64,000 nucleotides of DNA from Anniella stebbinsi (GCA_029215795.1 JARDYH010000005.1:17702001-17766000); one strand, 5' to 3'; shown: positions 11,605 through 23,441, counted from the first letter of the stretch. Notes: generated by a model from the letters alone, not told the origin. Program-made: numbers and translations.

Positions 11605-11740
11605 CACTATCAGGTGCTCTCTAGATGTTTTAGACTATAGCTTCCAGCATTTCTGACTATTGGCCAAGCTGGCTGGGGTTGATGGGAACTGAAATTCAAA
11701 ACATCCAAAGGACACCAGGTTGGAAAAGGCTGAACTAGCT
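11605..11740. repeat. CTCCAGATGTTTTGGACTAC foldback repeat
   Basis: A degenerate copy of a palindromic family seen at least twelve times here. Its consensus arm includes AGATGTTTTGGACTACA and its mirror TGTAGTCCAAAACATCT, with a CATTGGCCATGCTGGCTGGG centre. This copy has CTAGATGTTTTAGACTATAG and ends AACATCCAAAGGACACC. Confidence 0.75.
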
Positions 11741-12904
11741 GCTTGGTAAGGATTCTCAGTTTATCTCAGCAGCCTGGCTTTCCTCTCTCTTGGTCCTACC
11801 TTTTCCCAAGCCACGTTCCCCACCCAGGCTGAATGAACAGTATATGCGATTGAAATGTCACATGGAAATCATGCTCGTGTCCAAGTCTGGGAGGGGCATA
11901 CTTTGGCTTTGGTTCCGTTCTGTATTCCTGTCCTTTCCCCTTTGTCTTTGCCAGTGTGTTATTGTGTACTGCTACAGTATGTGATGTGCTAGGAATATTA
12001 TAAACCATGACATCAGGTCTCTGTGAGACTGTCACTTAAGGGAGACCCTGGGTTGTGGTCTCACCGAGGGTCTATCCAGATGGCTTTCATTTCAGAGATC
12101 GGGGAATGATGTTTTATGGCATAATTCTGTTTCATGTTGTGTATATTTTAAATTCTTCATGAGATGTTGGGATGGTGTACGATCCTATTGTTCTTTAATT
12201 GGAACACTTGAGAAGCTCTGTGAGTGTGTAAGATAGGGAGCTGTAGTCCAGGAAGTCGGGGGCTAGGGATCCATAGTGGAGAATTCTCAGCTCCGTCACC
12301 AAATTACAATTCCTAGGATTCTTGGAGGAGGGACAGATCTTGTGGTGTAAAACCCAGTATAGCTTTCCAGCACAGATATGCCTATATTGAGACTGAGATC
12401 ATTACTGCAACAGGCATAAATAACCCCTTAAAAGTATGGACTGATTAGATAAACCTTGGAGATTGCCAGCATGGTGGAAGTGGCTAATATGGTCCACTTA
12501 TTAAGGCAAGACCCACTGCAGATGTCTACATCGATAAAGGGTCTCCTTTTAAAAAATTGATCGTATATACTAACAACAAACTCAGTTCTCCGAGTGTCAG
12601 TTCTTATGTGCAGCCAAAGCAGCACCTCAATGCTCAACAGGGAGGTTTCAGCAGGGAAGCTCAAGATTAGTGGAAGTACAAAAATATCTTGAGAAAAACC
12701 CTAAAGGGGGTGGGGTGGGGTAGGGAAACAGCCCTATGAGGACTGAGCATGCTCCGTGGGTAACGAATTCTGTTTGGAGCGGGGTGGGGGGGGAGACCAG
12801 GGTAATAGAATTGTAGAAGAGAGAATGATTAGCTGGCTGGAACCCTGAACAGGAGCACTCCACACTGCAACATTTTGTTGCAGGTACCATTTGTCCTGGA
12901 ATAT
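11741..12904. other. No gene recognised
   Basis: No supported exon. Position 12700-12800 contains G-rich runs (GGGGTGGGGTGGGG and a G9 run). Confidence 0.4.
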
Positions 12905-13079
12905 TTTAATATAAGAAAATAAGAGTCATGCTGGATCAGACAAAGGGCCCATCTAGTACAGCACTCTGTTCAACTAGCTGTTGACCAAGGACCCAAAAGC
13001 AGGAGATGGGTGCAATAGCACCCTTCCGCCCATATTCCCCAGCAACTGGTATATATAGGCAAACTGCCTCTGATACCAG
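12905..13079 (-). repeat. LINE/SINE 3' end of the TCTGATCCAGCATGGCTC family
   Basis: On the minus strand this reads toward CTGATCCAGCATGACTCTTAT, matching the same family at 42100-42185 and 58815-59048 on the plus strand. Those copies end in CTTCTTATGT-type repeats. Clade uncertain; a CR1/L3-like LINE tail is likely. Confidence 0.65.
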
Positions 13080-13398
13080 TACGGTGACCATATGACAAGG
13101 AGGACAAGGCTCCTGTATCTTTAACAGCTGTATAGAAAGTGAATTTCAGCAGGTGTCATTTGTATGCATGCTGCACCTGGTGAAATTTCCTCTTCATCAC
13201 AATAATTGCAGGTGCAGGAGCCCTGCCCTCTTTTGTATCTGGTCAAGAAGGCAGGGTTCCTGCAGCTTTAACTACTGTGATGAAGAGGGAATTTCACCAG
13301 GTGCTGCATGCATACAAATGACACCTGCCCAAATTCCTTTTTAAATACAGCTGTTAAAGATACAGGAACCCTGTTCTCCTTTTCATATGGTCACCCTC
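13080..13398. mobile_element. hAT-type foldback MITE, copy 2 (diverged)
   Basis: Ends TACGGTGACCATAT and ATATGGTCACCCTC. The two halves mirror each other through TTCATCACAATAATTGCAGG and the matching GTGATGAAGAGGGAA. It belongs to a sub-family that uses CATATG instead of CAGATAAAATCC next to the ends. No clean 8-bp duplication. Confidence 0.8.
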
Positions 13399-14339
13399 AG
13401 TACCATGAAGGTATCATGAATTGGAGACAAGCTTTGGTCAACTGCCAGGGTTCAGAGTTCTAGTAGGAGCCATGACTGATGCGTCCCCTTTGATTGGGGG
13501 TTTGGTGGCACCTTGAGCTGTGTCAGGTAGCTGGAACTAGCAACACTTTTATTTTCCCCCAGTGCCCCTGACCTACTGTCATTCTGGAGCATTCTGGGAA
13601 ATTAAAAGTGTGGCTAAGCCCCAGCTGCCTAAAAGTACTGCCACAAGCCCACCAGGGTCCACTAACAGATGAGGAGGCCCACCAGATGATACTTTGCCCA
13701 GGGCCCTCTCAAACCTGGGTGAATTAATTATGCCCCATGTAAACAAGAGGGTTGGGTGAGGGAGTGCTGGTTGGATTTGCTGGCTCAAGAACCAACCTGT
13801 CTCAAACCAGCCCTGATAACACCACTGATGGGAGCTGTTTATTTGGCCCAAATGGTCCATGAGGATGACTCCCCAACATGGCCACAAGGATTTAAACAAA
13901 CCCTGCATGGCAACAAGAGGGAACCAGGTTTAAAAAATACAGTGATGTGTTTTGATTTCTGATGTGTGTTTAAGTTACTTCCCCCACCCCATGTATGCAA
14001 ACTTTACAATTAAATCAAACCAGCTAGAATATGCTCTTTCCTACTTTGGGTGATGGCAGATTGATGATGATGATGATGATGATTTTATTAATTTCATTTC
14101 TATACCACCCCATAGGTGAGGTTGTCTAAGACAGTTTACAACAATATAATCCATAAAAGGAAAAAAGTGATGTGTCTCTTGGCCATGGGAAGAACCCAGC
14201 ATCCTCTTGGCTCCGCAACTGAAGTGACAGGTATGCATACAAGAGAATTAAATGCTCTATCAGCCATCAGATTGTTTCTCTGTCTCTGCTTTAAGCAACC
14301 TAGTATTTATATCTAGCTAGCTACTTGGCAGGGGAGATT
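13399..14339. other. No gene; LINE tail fragment at about 14060-14165
   Basis: A (GAT)n tract near 14061-14083 leads into TTTTATTAATTTCATTTCTATACCACCCCAT-like sequence. This resembles the minus-strand 3' tail of L2-like LINEs seen elsewhere in the window. The rest is unassigned. Confidence 0.5.
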
Positions 14340-14462
14340 TCCCCAACCTGATGCCCTCGCCCTCCAGATGTTCTGGACTACAACTCCCAGGATTCCTAAC
14401 CATTGGCCATGCTAGTTGGGACTGAAGGAAAATGGAGTTCAAACATCTGGAGAGCACCTAGT
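14340..14462. repeat. CTCCAGATGTTTTGGACTAC foldback repeat
   Basis: CTCCAGATGTTCTGGACTAC, AACTCCCAGGATTCCTAACC, ATTGGCCATGCTAGTTGGG and the mirrored ACATCTGGAGAGCACC are all present. Confidence 0.85.
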
Positions 14463-14679
14463 ACCTTAGTAGTGGTCAAAGGCACTTATACTGGCACATA
14501 AGTGGTGAATCATCTCCAGTCCAGCCCTTATTTCAGTACTACTAATCTCTCTGTATTATAGCTGGGAATGGGTGTATCTTTATGAGCTGAACAGAAGGGA
14601 AAACTACTTCTGGTGCAGTTTCTCCCATAACGGGGGGAAAGAGTCATATTTGATAACATTCACAATTCTTTCATTTATG

Positions 14680-14885
14680 TATGTATTTATGTATTTATTT
14701 TTCTAACTCTCCCTTCCTCCAGGATGATCAGGGTGGTATGTGCATGGTTTTTACCCCCCTTCCTTTTTATCCTCACAACCCTAGGAGGGAGTTTAGGCTG
14801 AGGTAGTGACACCTTATGTGCTTTACGACTGAGTGAGGATTTGAACTCTGGCCCCAGCTGGCCCTCTAAGCCAAGGGTGCAAAAC
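14680..14885 (+). repeat. MIR-like SINE/LINE tail
   Basis: TTTATCCTCACAACCCTAGG, GTTTAGGCTGAGGTAGTGAC and GAGGATTTGAACTCTGGCCC occur in the order of a widespread amniote MIR/L2-like repeat, ending at CTAAGCC. Confidence 0.7.
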
Positions 14886-15450
14886 TTCTTTCGCCTCATG
14901 TGCCAAGCTTTCAAGGACCACATTCCAGTGATGGGTGGGGCTAAAGGCAAAAGAGGGCAAGGTGGGGTGAAAATGCAAAAATAAAAGCATATTTTAGCTT
15001 AAAGTTCTCACTGCCAGTAATTAAACCTTAGGAGGGGCATTTCAACCTTTTCAAATGGAGAACACCGGGTAAGCACGAAACAATTGGTGGGTTGGAGAAA
15101 GAGCATGGGATCAGAGGAAGGGGTCATGTTATGAGGGGTGTAGCACCAATGCTGACCAGTGGGAAAGAGACAAATACGTTGACAAATAAGAAGTGATTAA
15201 TGGTACAAAAGAAAGGAATGTCTAACTTGTGATAGGTGTTGTCCGTATTGTTATTGATTAAGAATGTATTTTATTGTTTATAGCTCCTGAGGAAGGAGTA
15301 CATCCGAAAAGTTGGGCTTTTAATGTAAGATAATAAAAACACACGTCAACCAGCACCAGACTTTGTCTCTTTCCCACTGATCAGAGGAAGGGGGCCTGAC
15401 CGTTTGAGGAACCTTGGAGGGTCAGTTTGGAAGTTCAAAACCCCTGCTCT
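14886..15450 (+). repeat. Interspersed repeat (CATTCCAGTGATGGGTGGGG family), interrupted
   Basis: Shares CATTCCAGTGATGGGTGGGG and TTTTAGCTTAAAGTTCTCAC with copies at 16885, 23730 and 38690. A 254-bp insertion at 15126-15379 splits this copy. Confidence 0.7.
15126..15379 (+). mobile_element. Inserted element with possible hammerhead-ribozyme core
   Basis: ATCAGAGGAAGGGG occurs just before and just after this segment (15112-15125 and about 15380-15393), which looks like a target-site duplication of about 14 bp. Inside, CAGTGGGAAAGAGACAAA near the start is the inverted complement of TTTGTCTCTTTCCCACTG at the end. The segment CTGAGGAAGGAGTACATCCGAAA (about 15288-15310, two short motifs CTGAGGA and GAAA around a GGA/TCC stem) resembles the hammerhead core found in Penelope-like elements. 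Family assignment is an inference. Confidence 0.45.
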
Positions 15451-15586
15451 GTTCATGTTGGTATTCAAATGTTAAAGATGCAGGAGGAGCCCCTCAAAGT
15501 CTTGACTTGGCAGCAAAGAAGACAGTCCCAAATTAAGTAGCATAGCACCCAAACCACATATCTCCCAGCCTAACCTACCTTACAGG

Positions 15587-16050
15587 GTTATTGGCCCTTT
15601 CTACACCTAAGGGTGTAGCGGGCCAGAGGGGGAAGAAGGATCGCGGACTTACCTGCTTCCGCGATCCTCCCTCGGCGCCCAAACAGAAGCGCAATGTCCC
15701 AGAAGGGAAGAGGGACATCGCGCTTGCCATTTGTTTTGAAAGCTGCAGGAGCCGGGAGCACACTTGTACTCCTCCAAAACTGTGAGTTTTTTTAAAAAGC
15801 CCCACCCCCGCTCCCCACCCCACCCCCGATGCCTCTGGATGCCCCCTGGGTTGGGCACCCACACCACCCACGGTTCTCGGGATTGTCCCGGGACCGTGGG
15901 GAAAATGGGGTTTTCCCAGGTTTTCTTTATCCCTGGGAAAACCCATGCCAATCTCCCCTACCCCCGGGAGTCCCTGTGCATCATTTGGGGAGCATAGGGA
16001 GCACCCAGGGACAACCCTGGGAAAAAAGGCAGGTGTACACACAGCCATTG
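15587..16050. mobile_element. MITE with GGCCCTTTCTACACC start
   Basis: The left end GGCCCTTTCTACACCTAAGG resembles the element at 1845. The right end is near CAGGTGTACACACAGCC. The interior holds a hairpin, GATCGCGGA and TCCGCGATC near 15640-15668, and GC-rich stretches. The long minus-strand open frame here is a by-product of GC content. Confidence 0.55.
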
Positions 16051-16884
16051 TGAGGATAAAATGGTGGGGGGGGGGGAGGGAGAATAAAATATGTTCAAAT
16101 ATAAATGTCATAATTAATTAAATCAACCAACCAATCAATCAATATGTGTTTTGAAATGCATCGTTCCTAACCCCAGCGGTAAGTTGAAGCGAACTACACA
16201 TACAAATTAAAATAAACGAGACAGGAAACAGAACACAGCTTTTGCTAGGAGAGTGATTACTTGGAGCAATCCAAGCTGCTGTCTCCAGGACTGCAAAATG
16301 CAAGGAAGCCCCATGCTGGGCTCTGGACACGGGCCAGACAAAGAACGGAAGCAGGAATATACATTTGCTACATCCTTAAAGAATGCTTTTTACATGTGCT
16401 AGAACGATGCTTCAGCTGCAACAAAACTTCAGAGGATGGATTTTTCAGTCCTGGAAAGGTTTGGAAAAAATAATAATGAATGACATCAGAAGACAGGGTG
16501 TTAATTTGCCGTCTTGGCCAGTTTGTTGTCCCGCTTAAGTTCCACCTCCAAAAAATTCCCTGCACGCTGCCAATTGGATGCAGCGTGCCATCCTCACCAC
16601 TCCTTGAAGTACAAAGTTGTGCCCGTCTCTCCAACAGCTGCAGGTCTTCCATTATGGGCAAGCTGCATTTTCCACAGGGTGGAATGCGGCTCCCGCATTT
16701 GTATATTTCACAAAGCATTTGTCTTGTGCACCTCCAAGGGGTGCACATTTGAAATTCTCTCCTGGGTATATGCACTGCAGTGCTCAGACGAAGATGGAGG
16801 AGGTTCAAATCGGATTCATTGGGGTTGGAAGGAACCTGGTTTTATTGTTACCCCTGGGTTCCATATGAGATGATGTTGATGCAA
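16051..16884. other. No gene; cluster of short hairpins
   Basis: Three short inverted repeats lie close together. GCACGCTGC/GCAGCGTGC is at 16562-16588, AATGCGG/CCGCATT at 16684-16700 and GTGCACC/GGTGCAC at 16726-16746. Several open frames overlap on both strands, without recognisable domains. Confidence 0.5.
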
Positions 16885-17215
16885 CATTCGGTAACGGGTG
16901 GTGAACCTCTTTCGGCTCAAGGGCCAAATTCCATTTTGGAGAAGCTCTTGGGGCTGCATCCCAGTAGTGTGCAGAGCCAATGGCAAAAGAGCAGGGGCCA
17001 AATATTGTAACTTAAAGTTCTTACGGCCAGTAACTAAGCCTTAGGACAGGTATTTCAGTCTTTTAGAACACCAAAGAAAACTGTGTAAAGGCCAGAAGAA
17101 TCACCAAATGATCAGTGGGCAGGGGCAGGGAAGGTGAACCCAGGTGGGGCCAGTTTGATAGTCCAGGTGGGTCGGATCTGGCTCATGAGACTAAAGTTCA
17201 ACACCCCTGATCTAT
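16885..17215 (+). repeat. Interspersed repeat (TTAGCTTAAAG family), copy
   Basis: CTTAAAGTTCTTACGGCCAG followed by TAACTAAGCCTTAGGACAGG, then a TCAACACCCCTGATCTA end. Same order as at 14886, 23730 and 38690. Confidence 0.7.
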
Positions 17216-17749
17216 AAGGTGTCCTTGATCAATGAAGCCACATTTTTTAAAAAAACTTTTTCAATACAAATGCTTACAGAAATTATGGATGGAAGGCACC
17301 GTTCCTTCTTCCCTCTCATATTGGGATAGGAGTGGGGAGTACCTCTAAGATGGGACTTGGTATGTCACCTGTGGGCAGAAAATAATGACAGTAGTCTTTC
17401 TGTATTCATCTGCAAATTTATACAGATTTAATTGGCCAACTAAATGTCATGCGTCTGATCAGCTAAGTTTATTTTAATTGGTGATACTTCATTACCATTA
17501 ATATTATCATTAGAAATGCCTGTCAGCATGTACAGAATTCTTTTCCATCAGTAGAGGCACTGACTAGGGCATAAGCGCTATTGAACTCAGTGGGACTTCG
17601 TTGTAAACATACCTAGGATCTCATTGGGAATACCCACAGCTAAATACAACATATCCTTCTGGTATTAGTAGTTAGGTCTTCCAAGAGCTTTACTACGCTT
17701 GAGTTTGGAATCTTTCTTTGGTAAGCACTGTTTATGTACAGTTTCTACG
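17216..17749. other. No gene; degenerate SINE/LINE piece at 17560-17640
   Basis: ACTCAGTGGGACTTCGTTG and AAACATACCTAGGATC match a very common reptilian repeat phrase, also seen near 29735, 30440 and 45390. Nothing else is identified. Confidence 0.5.
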
Positions 17750-18195
17750 TCTAGATGACGAAAGGGGTGTGTATAAGACACAGCTTTGCAGCTGATTCTC
17801 TCAAAACCCCGCAGCAACGCTGCTGCGGGGCTGGAACAATAAATTTCGATAGCAGGAGGGAGCGTGGGCTATCCAGCCAAATAGCTGCAGCGCCATTCAG
17901 CTCGTCAAGCCCACCCCCTGCCCTGTCTTCCCGCTCTTATTCTGGAGTTACCCTGGACTTGCACCTGCCCCCAGCAACACCCCCCTGAGTTAACCTGAAC
18001 CAAGGCCACCACTGACAGACTGAGCAACAACAACAAAAAATCACAGTGAAATTGCACCGCGAAAAAACACAGTTTGGGGGTAGAAAATCAATGTGGCTGC
18101 AAGCTGGCAGCTGCGTCATATAAACAATGCAGTGCCACTGCGCAGCCATGACTGAGTAAACAGACCATATAGACACCCCCAAGGGAACAGGGATG
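17750..18195. mobile_element. Possible MITE with internal hairpin
   Basis: GGGGTGTGTATAAGAC at the left loosely mirrors GACCATATAGACACCCCC at the right. A perfect 10-bp hairpin, CCCCGCAGCA and TGCTGCGGGG, lies at 17807-17830. Ends are only approximate. Confidence 0.4.
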
Positions 18196-19486
18196 TCAGA
18201 GAAATCTACAATTGATTCAAATGAGTTTGGATTTTATGAACCCAACCTGCAGATTCTGCAGTAGGCAGGCTTTTTCTGAGTCATGCAGATTCCATGGATT
18301 TGCGGATTCTTTTTTTTTTTTTTTAACTTTTTGATGGTGGGATTTGGACAAATTCACACTTTTCTATCCATGAGTGGATGATGGAATGAATGATGTCTGT
18401 CAATCCACTGCAAATCCATACATCCCTATTGGGAGTACCGAATATACCCCTAAGCATGTGTAACTTCAGATCTGGAATCCTTCATGCATGAAGGGAGGGA
18501 CTTCTTTTCATGACAGCCTTTTCACCGCCCTTGGAAAATCTTATATTGAGCATAGAATATCTTATACTAAATCAAAGTTAGGCAACTTGGTGGCCTCTGA
18601 ATATTTCAGACTATAACTCCCACAGTCCCTGACCATTTCTCATACTTGCTGGGTTTTATGGGAGTTGTAGTTAAAAACATTTGGAAGGCACCGGGTTGCC
18701 TACCCCTGTACTAGATGGACTGCTCTGACTGAGCCTGAGACATCAACAGCAAGTGGCGGCCTGCATGTGTGGAACAGCTGTCAAAGGTTGTACATCATAA
18801 AGGGCTTTCTTATCACCTTGGACACAGCAGTTTTCACATCCCAGTCAGAGGAATCAACTGTTGTGTTATTAAACGATGCACATGCAAATATGAATCAGCC
18901 CTCAAGTATGTGCATTCAGGTCCAATGGAAAAGGTGTGGCTAAGACAGCATGTTCCAATGGTATGGGAATGGCTGTGATAATAATGTATTCCAAATGAGT
19001 GGGTGTGGCTAACAGAGTATGCCAATGGGGAAGGCGTTGAGTTAGTGAGATTCAGCTGCAGGAATGTGTCTTAACAGCTAACAAAACTGCATGTCCTTCT
19101 TGGATTCCACCACATCACAATGAAGGGGGGGCTTTGAATTTTTCGTAGCTCCCCGCATAAAAGAAAGACATCTCCTTTCATGTAGAAAACTGGCACATCA
19201 GGCAGAAAGCCTCTCCTTGAGATGCTATGTTTCTACATTCAAGGAGCTTTGGGATTGTGACTTCCTCTCCTGCAAACTAGAATGCGACAATCAGGTAAGG
19301 TCTCTAGCATGCAGTTTTGCTGAACATAAAGAAAAGCCATAAAATACAGTGTTTTAATGAAGTACGTGAAAGTAAACTATGAGGCTTAGAAAGACTATTC
19401 CAATAGCAAGGTTGTGGCACTGGTAAGTTCATGGCTGTTGGTTTACATGCACGAAACTGTAACTTTATCCTTGGCATTAAATAGAG
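18196..19486. other. No gene; foldback repeat at 18580-18712
   Basis: The foldback copy reads CTGAATATTTCAGACTATAA and then mirrors as TGTAGTTAAAAACATTTGGA. A poly-T tract is at 18309-18325. The remaining sequence is unassigned. Confidence 0.5.
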
Positions 19487-19806
19487 TAGGCTGACCAGAT
19501 AAAATCCAGGTCAGGGCTCATGTAACTTTAACAGTTGTAGAGAAAAGGGAATTTCAGCCGGTGTCATTTGTATGCAATTAGTTCCTGGTGAAATTCCCTC
19601 TTCATCACAACAGTTAAAGTTGCAGGCACTATACTAGAGTGACCGTATACAAAAGAAGGCAGGGCCCCTGCAACTTTAACTGTTGTGATGAAGAGGGAAT
19701 TTCACCAGGAACTAATTGCATACAAATGATACTGGCTGAAATTCCCTTTTCTCTACAACTGTTAAAGTTACATGAGCCCTGACCTGGATTTTATCTGGTC
19801 ACCCTA
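19487..19806. mobile_element. hAT-type foldback MITE, copy 3
   Basis: A 320-bp element starting TAGGCTGACCAGATAAAATC and ending TTATCTGGTCACCCTA. AAATAGAG is repeated exactly at 19479-19486 and 19807-19814, an 8-bp target-site duplication. Confidence 0.93.
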
Positions 19807-19984
19807 AAATAGAGTAATTATCAGCCTTTGATCCAGTACATGTTTTGTATCTCTGCAGAATACCTGCAGAAGTGGAAATCAGAATGTAAGAACAGTGTCA
19901 TCAATAAACAGGGCAACAAACTCACATATATGACTAGACCCATTGAAGACTCAAAGGCCATCTCAATTCAAGGGAATAGACTGT

Positions 19985-20180
19985 GACCCTGTCCAGATGA
20001 CACGCTAAGCCACGATGGTTAAGCACTTTGAGCTAAACATTACGACTTAGCGTGTCATGTGAATAATTCCCAATCATGGTGGCTACATAACCATGGTTTA
20101 CACATTCTCACAAACTATTTGCTGCAAAAGGATTAGCAGCCTAACCATAGCTTAGTGTGTCATCTGAACAGGCCCTATCA
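19985..20180. mobile_element. MITE with CTGTCCAGATGACACGCTAAG ends
   Basis: The left CCTGTCCAGATGACACGCTA mirrors the right TAGTGTGTCATCTGAACAGG. The interior has further inverted GCTAAGC, AACCATGG and TTAGCGTGTCATG pieces. About 190 bp; no clear target duplication. Confidence 0.75.
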
Positions 20181-21804
20181 TTCAATGGTCTAGACCAGGA
20201 ATGACCCACGGGCCTAATCCGGCCTGCAGAGATTCCACAACTGGCCCACTGAGCCTCCTTTAGTTCTTCCAGCGGGGTGGGGCTTGATCTGCCTCCTGGA
20301 GGAATCCCGGATGTTATATCTCCAATTTGATCACAGATCAACTGGGAGGAATACCCGCTATTATCTCTGATCAGTGAATGGAGATACCAGCAGGGATGTG
20401 GGCAGTGGGGAACTGGCTGTTCCCAGCACCGGCCATGCAAAACCAAAAACTCAGCTGTCACTAGGAGGAGGAGCTGCCTCTCTTTCTCTTATGCCAAGTC
20501 CCTTTCTCTGTGCTGAGAGAGGCAGGGAACTCCATGCACCCCTCAGCATGGAGAAAGAGGAAGTGGCTGTAGGGTGGAGCTATGACATCCGTGGGTATGG
20601 CCATACCAACTGACATCATCTGGCCTGCAGAGCGCCTGATGGGTGGACAATTCCCCCTCCCACATGGTTCTCCCCCCCCCCAGTCTAGCACAGCCCTCCC
20701 CAAGCTGGAGCCTTCCACATGTGTCGGACTACCAGCTGGTGGGGGAGGATGGAAGTTGTAGTCCAACACATCTGGAGGGCTCCAGCTTGGGGAAGGCTGC
20801 TGTAGAGCATGTGCTTTGCACAGAGGAGGTCTCAAACTCAATCCCTTGTAATTCCAGTCATAAAACTCTTGAACCCCAAGATCTGGGGGCGGTGGGGCGG
20901 GGCAGACTGAACAAGATGCTCGAAAGCTTGCACATTTTTGGTGATCTTTTGGTTGGCCAAATAAAGCTATTACAGTAAGATGAATGGGGGCGGCGGTTGT
21001 TTTAAATCTGTATCTAACAGCTTTGTCTCCCCATCCCATTTTTAATCTAGTAGGCGCAGGACCCCGATGCAGATCTTAAAAGCCCCCTCTAGCCCCCCCA
21101 CAGGTCCTGATCCAGGCTGGTGGTCCTGTGCCTTCTCTAGAGTAAAAATGGGGTAGGGAAAACATAGCTGCTAGATATGGTAATGTCTATTTTGGCGCAT
21201 AGAGAGAGAAACACGGCCCACTGCCGACCCCATCTCAATTCCCACTCTCCCAGCCTGAAGTCATCATGGTTACTGGTGTGTTTGTTTACACTTCCCCCTC
21301 ATCATCTCCTAGGACCCGCCTCTCTCTCTCTCTCTCTCTCTCCCCCCCTCCCTGCGAAGGGCCTCTCCTGGACCCTGCATAGGAGCTGGGGCTGGGATTC
21401 CGTGATGAGTCACCACCTCACGGGGAGAGGAGGGAGGGGGGAATTGGGGCCGGAGAGCCCTGGCTTCTTCCAATCAGCTGCCCAAGCGCCATTTCCACCC
21501 CTAAGGGGTCCGGGGGTTTATTCCTGCTGCAGCTGCTGCCTTTGCCAAAGCTAACGAGCTGCACGTGTCACTGGGCACTTTTCCCAGACCTTTGCAAGGG
21601 ACCAGAGCATCGCCATATGCCTCCCCCCTCTCCCAACCCCCAGGGAATCAGAAGGAGGGGGAAGCCCAATGGCTTAAGAAAAGCCCCTGAATGCAAACGA
21701 TGCTTTACGTTCATATCAGGATCCTTAAACATGATGCAATAGGAGAACATTCCAACTTTCATTCCCCCCTCCCCGCCCGTTCCTACTCAAAACAAGAGTC
21801 AGGC
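20181..21804. other. No gene recognised; nested foldback at 20695-20805
   Basis: CCTCCCCAAGCTGGAGCC at 20695 mirrors GGCTCCAGCTTGGGGAAGG near 20780-20798. A (TC)n tract lies at about 21321-21340. The GC-rich frames between 20461 and 21554 show no recognised domain. Confidence 0.45.
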
Positions 21805-22049
21805 ACGCACATCATTTGTAGGAAAAGGAGAACTCCTAGTGCGGCCATGTGCAACAAATCCGCCTTTGTGTCTGTGTGTGCGCGTGTGATCGGATTTTCT
21901 GCGGTAAGAAAAAAGACAGGCAGAAGTCATGGGAAAACACAGGAGGGTTACGAGGAGAAAAATGTCATCTAGCAACACACAAACCATAGTAAAATTCCAT
22001 GAATGAGGCAGGATGATGGTGTGCTAAAAGCCTCATCTGGAAGCACCCA
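21805..22049 (-). mobile_element. MITE with GGGTGCTTCCAGATGAG start, copy 1
   Basis: On the minus strand it begins GGGTGCTTCCAGATGAGGC and continues TGCCTCATTCATGGAATTTT, matching the plus-strand copy at 22766. The far end is approximate. Confidence 0.65.
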
Positions 22050-22062
22050 GACAATGCGCTGG

Positions 22063-22432
22063 TTCACATGATCGCCACGGGGTTATTTATGCCACAGTGG
22101 GCTGCAGCGATAGTGCGACAGTAGGTTGCGGTGCATGCCGGTGGCCATTTTCAAGCTGAGGCAGGTGCTTACCCTGGCTTATCATGTTATCCAAGCCTGA
22201 CAAGGATGGGTTGCTGGTGTGGTTAACAAACTAGTCATAACCCTAAAACAACCCATGGGTTGTGCGTGGTTTATTAACCACATCAACAACCCGCCTTCGC
22301 TGGATTCAGTCGACATGATAGGCTACGTCAACCACCTGCTGTGGCTTGAATATTCAAAATGGCTGCCAGCATACACCACAACCCATCACAGCTTAAATAA
22401 CTCATGGTGAGCTCTGGTAATTGTGTGAGCTG
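22063..22432. mobile_element. MITE with GGTTCACATGATC ends
   Basis: The left GGTTCACATGATCGCCACGG and GGTTATTTATGCCACAG mirror the right CTTAAATAACTCATGG and ATTGTGTGAGCT. The interior is rich in AACCCA and TGGGTT. About 370 bp. Confidence 0.6.
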
Positions 22433-22765
22433 GGTCAATAATGTCTACATGTTAAAGTGGATAGACAGCAATAAGTCCAGAAAGTCTGATAGAGGGACTT
22501 TGGAGCAAATGACTGTACTGTTCTCCCAGGTACCAGCACTTGCTTTGGGGGACCCTGGGAAGCCCAGGATGCATCCCTCAGGTATGTAGCTGACTGATTT
22601 ACACATTAACAAACATCCTAATAGTGATTAATTTCAATCATGTCTCAGCCCGAGACCAGGAATTCAGCCTGGAATGCAGCTGACCTTGCCATGCAACAGA
22701 ATGAAGACATCCGTTCAGGTACCATCATAGAGAGGGCAGATGGATGATGAAAGCAGAAACCGGGG

Positions 22766-22982
22766 TGCTTCCAGATGAGGCTTTTGTCATTCAATTTCTG
22801 TGCCTCATTCATGGAATTTTACTGGGGTCCAGATGATGTCGTCTTCCATTTACAGTCCTCCCATGTTTTCCTACCGCCGCTCCCATCTTACTTGAGAAAA
22901 TCTGTTGAGGAGAAAAAGATGAAACAGGTGCACAGTGCCTTTTGGTTGTTAGCACTAGGAGCCCTCCATCTGGGTGTCTGAA
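22766..22982 (+). mobile_element. MITE with GGGTGCTTCCAGATGAG start, copy 2
   Basis: GGTGCTTCCAGATGAGG at the left and CCATCTGGGTGTCTG at the right. In between are GGAATTTTACTGGGGTCCAG and GATGATGTCGTCTTCC, which recur in diverged form at 56606. Confidence 0.75.
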
Positions 22983-23287
22983 TAGGGCAATGATACTTTT
23001 TAAAGGGTTGGTTCAAGCAGAGGCGGGGCGGGCAAGATGTCTTAGGTGGGCAGTGCTGGAATGGATGGAGTCATGAAATAGAGGGTCTCTGTACTGAATA
23101 CCTTTTGGACACTACTGAAGCTACCATTTTTATGCTCTTCACACACACAGATATGATTGTCATACCTTTGAGACTGGCCCCTAGATCCTCCGAAGTTTCC
23201 AAGCAGACTTCTTTTTTAAGAAATCAACTTCTACTAGCAGTAGTCGTCCCACCTCACATCTGCACATTTTGCCAAGTCTAGGACAGG

Positions 23288-23390
23288 GATGGGGAACGTG
23301 ATGTTGTTGGACTGCAGCATTCCCTATCAGCACTGGCTTTGCTGGCAAGGGCAGACAGGACTTGCAGTCCAACAACATCTGGAAGGCCAC
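23288..23390. repeat. CTCCAGATGTTTTGGACTAC-type foldback repeat
   Basis: GATGTTGTTGGACTGCAGC mirrors GCAGTCCAACAACATCTGG. It has a shorter spacer than most copies. Confidence 0.75.
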
Positions 23391-23441
23391 AAATCCCCCA
23401 GCCCAGCCCAGGCTAGGAGAAGAGGAAGCTGTCTGCTTGCA

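Noticed and set aside
15575..16111. 178-codon minus-strand frame
   Set aside because: Lies within a GC-rich MITE with hairpins; no domain.
20461..21039. 192-codon minus-strand open frame
   Set aside because: GC-rich, overlaps a palindromic repeat at 20695-20805, no domain; best explained by composition.
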